Positions 58,738-64,000 of a stretch of 64,000 nt of DNA are shown here, piece after piece. Every line of letters begins with the position of its first letter. Positions within the stretch are counted from its first letter, which is position 1. Position numbers and translations under genes: made by a program. The stretch is from NCBI GenBank assembly GCA_006503535.1, contig QYRS01000005.1:1364001-1428000 (forward strand), read 5' to 3'. Under the pieces are notes generated by a model. That model was given only the letters and a program-made list of their open reading frames with translations, was not told the DNA's origin and ran no database searches. Origin of the DNA: Arthrinium phaeospermum. Its lineage: Eukaryota > Ascomycota > Sordariomycetes > Amphisphaeriales > Apiosporaceae.

Positions 58738-61700
58738 AAAAATGTTCTTGTTTGGTTGTTTTTACTACAACAAGAGCTCTGCGTCGCTCACAGGAGCGAC
58801 TTCAGCGACGGCCTGCCTGGCGCCAAACACCTTTCAGACCAAATGCCGAAGTCGCACCCGGGTTCCTTTGGGTTCTAGCATGAACCCCCTGAGCCTGGAA
58901 TCTTGTCATTAGAGTGTCTCCTATCGAGGCAACGGAGCTGCGAACGACATAGTAGCATTGCGTGGGAGCGTCCAATCTTCAACAGACTGCTACCGACAGC
59001 GGTCATTAGGCAAACGCCACTGGCTCTGCCTTTGGGGTGACTTCTTTTTGAAGGTTTCGGCACACCTGCATAGATACGACGACAGCGAATCATTACGACG
59101 AAGCGAGACTTGTGGGCAGCTATATACAGCGGCCATTTTATGGATTGACTTGGAGTACTGGCATATGAAAAAAAATTGCTTGGGGTTCAACGGGTTCTAC
59201 GGACTGTGGTAATCGGAAATCGGATTATGGAGAGTCGAATGGGCTCTGGGTTGTTCCGGCGTTTACTCAGAAGTTTTTCAACTGACGAGATCAACTACTT
59301 GCTTGTGGGATTTGGGCCAAGCGATAGGGAGACATATTCACATAGATGGCATGGGCCGACTATTCTGGTGTACTTTTAGGGAGTTATTCTTCGGGGTCAA
59401 TGGGCAGGAGAATGAAACGGAATTGAGCCTTGTGTATGATGCCGTGAAAGCACCTCTCTACACAGTGGAAACATGAATTCAATACATTTCTCGTTGTTTA
59501 TTTCCGTTCTCGAAGGCGAGGACACGTTCTATTGTTTCTACGACGACTTTCACGATGGCTGTGGTTGTTCCCAAAGAAAAAGGGGCCCTGGAAAGGCATT
59601 TATTTTCACAGATGGACATAGGCCGAATATATTCCTGTATTTTTGACCACAATATGAACTCGCTCCGGTTGCGATCGCATCGCGAATAGTCCCGTCGTCA
59701 ATTTATCCTTAGACGCCCGAACGCGAAGCGAGGTCGCCACCGACAACGTTCTGAAGTTTACTTCGGGATGGCTTAACCTAGTGCAGCCAGATGGGATATC
59801 GCGGCAGGAGCAGAAGCATGTCACCCCACGACGGAGGCAAATCCATGGTCGGACGTCACATGCTGTGGCGAAGAGACCGTTGGCCCCTGATCTCATCTAC
59901 TTGGCCGACATGTCATGGGCCAGACTTGACTCAACTCAAAAAGAAAAAGGGACAGTCACTCATGTGGTAGGTAGCAGGTACGTTTTCAGCCAGCTTTTCC
60001 TTTCTCTCCTTGAAACTCAAAATGGGAGTCACGGGGTAGAGAGGGATGAAAACCCACGCTTAACAAACTCTCTCGCTACGTACGAGCTTCTTTCTTTCTA
60101 CCCACGAATCGGAGCGAAAGCTCAGACGTTCTTTTTCCTTCTTTCTTCCTTCGTCCTGTCTGCCTGCCCACCTCCCTTTGCCTACTTTACTTGTTTTCGT
60201 GAGGGCGACGATCAGTGTTTCAGTTGCAGGACCTCTCTCTCTCTCTCTCTCGTCCTTGTCATCAACCCAGACACGCATACGTCGCGAAAAAGGGGGGCTT
60301 GGGTTGGGTTGGGGACATGCGTGGGTTAGGGGGGCCACGCTAGCAACTCGCCCACTCTCACTCGCTTCATGTACACTTGGACGCAAGACCGAGAGGCTTG
60401 CAGGACGACGAATACGTACCCGCCTCCGATCACTCGCTACTAGGTGTCTGTCCAGAGATAAAACCAGTCGTGGATAGGCTTTTCCAAGGTGGTTACAACG
60501 ATCAGAGTTCAAGTGAACACATATCTAGCTACATCTCTAGCTGCCTTAGTGTTTCCCACGTCAAACAACTCGAGGGGACAATATGTATGCACTGCCTGCA
60601 GGTATGTGTATGTGTATGCGTGTGTATGTATGTGCGTGCGCACGCTCGCGCGCGTATCACACAGGTGACGCTTTTCCCGCTGATTCAGGAGTGTGAAAGT
60701 TTTGTCCCCCAGGTGCATTGCAGTAGTCGGGGACAGAAAGAGAGATCTGCGAAGGCTGGCTGGTGGTGCCAAGCTGCTGGCCTCCTCTCCTCTCGCCCGT
60801 CACCCGTCCTGTCTCGTCGTGAGATCCAGTCCTCCCCTTTGTGTGTCTTTTCTCTGACGCACAGATCTACCTAGTTCCCTGCGTGTTTGCGATCTTCACC
60901 GTAGCCTCCAGCCTGTCTACGCATCAGCTGCTTCATCGCCAGCAAGCATAGCCGACTGAGGGGACGGACATGGTTGTAGGTAGATATGTCCTGATCCGTA
61001 CCGAGCTGACCAACACACTGGCGTACTGTGTCCCAAGCCCTCTCTAACGATGTATCAGTGTCGGGCAGTCCGGGGTTCTGGATCCACCGGCGCAGTCATC
61101 CGTGGCGCTCAACAAAGATGCGTCCGCTCGAGCGCGGTGGACTCTTGGTGGCGGACGCTATCTCTGGACGCTGCGCGGTGACTGGGTCAAGAGAGACAAA
61201 GACGCCCACTAAAGCCTGTCAAGTGCGCCTGTCCCGTGAGCAGTTACGACAACGACTTGTTTGTTCAAATCTGAAATGAGGCTAATTCGTAGATGATGGC
61301 AAATCCCGTCCGTCAGTCAGTCTACGCTGGGAAATTAATCAATAGGTCACATCTACTGCTGCTGCAAGACAAGTATCGATACATGGGCCGTTCATCTCCT
61401 TGCCTCTCCCGTTCTGGCTCATGATGCTCAACTATGTGTACAAGTATGTATACCACTTCAGCGGCTAGTCGGTCCCAGCAATACGGTGAAGCCAGAACGA
61501 TGGCGAGAGCAGCTCGTGTAATGAAGGACGCCACGGCCTTGAGGCTGAACCCCAGGGCTTCCTGTCCCAACCGGGCGGCCCTGGTGGCGCTGGGCCCAGC
61601 CTGATTTACTCATTGTACTCTGGTCCTGCTGATTACTGTTCCCCATAGATTCAGGGCAGTAGACGGTTGTTTGTGATAGGCAGAACCAAAAGGGGGGGAA

Positions 61701-64000
61701 GGAGCATTGTACTGTAAGCCTGATGCGCAAGGAATGGAAGAAGCCGAGCCGGGGGGCGTGAGAAGGAAGGAACTACCTACTACCTACCACCTTCCCCCCA
61801 TGCTTCATGTTGGTCTCGACAGCACACAAGCACTACGCAAACACACACACACACACACACACCACCAGACGGTACGGGCCAACCAGCCATGCCCGTCAGC
61901 CATCACACACTCTCTCACCCCAGGCTAGACCCAAAAGCTCGCGAGAGCGACAAATGAGAGGCCTCGGTTAGGGCTTCAACCAGCTCACCGGATCCTTCCT
62001 CCCTTTCTTTTCTCATCCTTCTTCTCCTCCTCCTCTTCTTAGTGTCATGTTTCATGTACGAACATGCAGCACACGCTTTTTCTTCCACTCACCGGCCCCG
62101 GATCCTATTTGTGGTCACCTTGGCCAAGTCTTCGTGGTGTGCCAATCTCAACTCACGGTGAGGAAGCCTCCCAGCAAGGAAAAGGAAAAAGAAAAAACAA
62201 AGCAAAAAACAAGCTAAGCTAGGCGTGTTCCTTTATTCTTCTTCTTCTATGATGTCTTACCAAGGCCCGGATCTCGCTGAAAGTGCGCGAACTAGCAATT
62301 AATCTTGGCATTCCGTTGATCGGCTAGGCGATCCGGAAATTGCCTGCCAGAGCGAGCCTGACGGGCGACACATCAACTGCACAACTCTTGGCATGGGTGC
62401 TATGGTGGCATAAGTACCCCTGCAAATCTCTTACTTGTTTCGTTTGGTTTCTTTTGTTCTTGATACCTATCTCACCTCATGATAAGCTCCTCTTGGACTG
62501 GGCAGGATGCTGGTCAGCGTGGTTGGCGTACGGGCCAATATCCAACCAGTATCCGTAGGTACCATCCAGATGGCTGAAAAGCCACCGCCGCTAGGAGGTT
62601 TGGTGGAAGTGGTCAACTTGCTCACACTTTTTCTACTTCCTGGCTTGCTTACTTACAACAACATCCTCAGCCTTACAATAATTTGATGCATTTCTCGGCC
62701 ATCTATGTTTGCTAGCACTTCCTCTGGGTCGGGCGCAATCGCGTGGGACGAGCCCCTGGCCGATTGCCCAAGGGCCCTGCCTAGCCTGGTAAGAATATAG
62801 TACGGCATGCACATGCTGTCTCTCAGGCTCACTCAGCGCGCGTAGAGAGGCGACTAGGCACTAGGTAAGCCCTCAGACCAGTCACGAGGCACGGGGGTCT
62901 CAACAAGTCCCAGTCCCCTATCTACACGTGTGAGAGGCCAAAGCAACCGACCAACTCCAGTCACCGGAGAATAGTGTCACCCCCTACCCCCCTTTCTCTC
63001 GGTGTACGGGGTACACTCGCTTGTATTCAGAGATACCAGGCCATCAAATGACTGTGGACTGGCTCCTGTATGCCCTCCTTGGTCCCTCCCCCACGCCATT
63101 CTTCCATGCCCATAATTGGTCCCTTTCTCTCTGTTCATCCATCCATCTCAGTCCGAGAAAGCACCTAGCTACTTACCGCTTTGCTGATGTCTTTCAGCTC
63201 TGTTGGGGATACTGCATACTCGAATATTGAGAATGAAACCAGCCATTGAGAGACGCGCTCGTGCCATTGGCTGTGCCCATTCAGCCTTCCAGCCCGACCG
63301 TATTGCGTGACTCGTGCGACAACCGCATAACTCACTGCTTCTTTCTCATATCGTGCCCGAGCCAGCCAATAGTTCATGTGGCTATCGAAGCTCTCACGTA
63401 ACATGTCTACGTAACGCCCCCGATACTCTCCGATGACGGGCAACGATACGAAACTGCAAATGCCTTCCGAGACAACCTTTTGTCTGGCGGACGCCATTTT
63501 CATTGACTGATGCTATGTATGTAAGCATTTCACGATTACTATTAATAGCTGCTTGGGTCGGCCCACTGCGCAGAAATCGCGTGGCCGAGAAAAGAAGGCA
63601 CGATGGGGGATGATGATGGATGCCGGATGATGACCAGCAGGTTTAAGATCGAATCAGCTTGGTTTACATAGCTGTGTGTGACAATGCCGGGCAATATGTG
63701 ACACCTAGCCAATACACCAACCAATATATCCCCGATCCAATACTTGGGCAGCTATCGGTCGCACAATGCGTAGTGGCATGGGGGAGGGTAATTGCTTTGG
63801 GTAGCCATAGTACTACTAGTAATATATGCACATTGAACAGGCAACCATTGCATTCCTTCTTTCTCTGTGTTGTTGTTTCAGTGTCGCATACCTAGGTACT
63901 AATATCTGCTGCTGTTGTTGTTGTTGTTGTTGGCATGTGTCAGCGTTCCTCGCCCAACTGCGGGTGTTGGAGGAAGGGTCGTTAATTTAGGCTTCGGGTG
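58738..64000. other. Gene-poor right end
   Basis: No gene can be defended. Notable repeats are (CT)n at about 60233-60251, a TGTATG/TGTGTA stretch at 60603-60640, (AC)n at about 61840-61862 and (TTG)n at about 63913-63932. A minus-strand frame at 63165-63503 (112 codons, MKMASARQKVVSEG...) is the most protein-like candidate, but it has no known domain and no supporting splice or promoter context. Confidence 0.5.

Noticed and set aside
63165..63503. 112-codon minus-strand frame starting MKMASARQKV
   Set aside because: Fairly protein-like, but it has no recognised domain and no context. A homology search or transcript evidence would be needed.
1..64000. CRISPR array, prokaryotic operon or ribosome-binding-site signals
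   Set aside because: Spliceosomal introns and fungal proteins show the DNA is eukaryotic. The repeats are adjacent duplications or microsatellites without spacers.

Overview
The window looks like nuclear DNA of a filamentous ascomycete (Pezizomycotina, most likely a Sordariomycete). The grounds are short introns (about 50-270 nt) with GTANGT/CAG borders and CTAAC-like branch points, GC-rich coding sequence, a protein set typical of moulds (FlbC-type zinc finger, Chs5, Las17/WASP, fungal tetraspanin, Ctr copper transporter, Mcm1), and a C-to-T-saturated transposon of the kind made by repeat-induced point mutation (RIP). I could not fix the species.

Layout. 0.1-1.0 kb (-): fungal protein of unknown function, frameshifted, running towards the left edge. 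1.3-1.8 kb: 247-bp tandem duplication. 6.7-7.0 kb (+): microprotein with an N-myristoylation signature. 7.4-10.3 kb (-): XPF/Rad1 repair endonuclease. 10.8-11.1 kb (+): small two-exon gene. 12.7-14.8 kb (+): Las17/WASP. 15.9-16.7 kb (-): eIF1A. 17.7-19.6 kb (+): fumarase. 20.2-20.9 kb (+): unknown protein. 21.4-22.8 kb (+): Chs5. 23.2-24.0 kb (-): short-chain dehydrogenase. 25.3-26.1 kb (-): tetraspanin. 34.4-35.3 kb (+): Mcm1 MADS-box factor. 38.1-38.8 kb (-): Ctr copper transporter. 47.4-51.0 kb: AT-saturated transposon with 21-bp terminal inverted repeats. 57.6-58.7 kb (+): FlbC-like C2H2 factor. The stretches 26-34 kb, 39-57 kb and 59-64 kb hold no gene I can support, so the right half is gene-poor.

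The genes are unrelated housekeeping and developmental genes, not a pathway cluster. Themes do recur: actin and cell-wall trafficking (Las17, Chs5), membrane organisation (tetraspanin, microprotein), development and transcription (Mcm1, FlbC), and core metabolism, translation and repair (fumarase, eIF1A, XPF).

Two features govern how the window should be read. First, many conserved genes are broken by single-base deletions, often in short homopolymers, while their reading otherwise stays intact. This looks like consensus error rather than gene death. Second, many perfect or near-perfect tandem duplications (16-249 bp) are scattered through genes and spacers. The strongest biological signal is the AT-rich transposon, where almost every surviving C sits in CpG. 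That implies a C-to-T process that spared CpG, the reverse of ordinary methyl-CpG decay.
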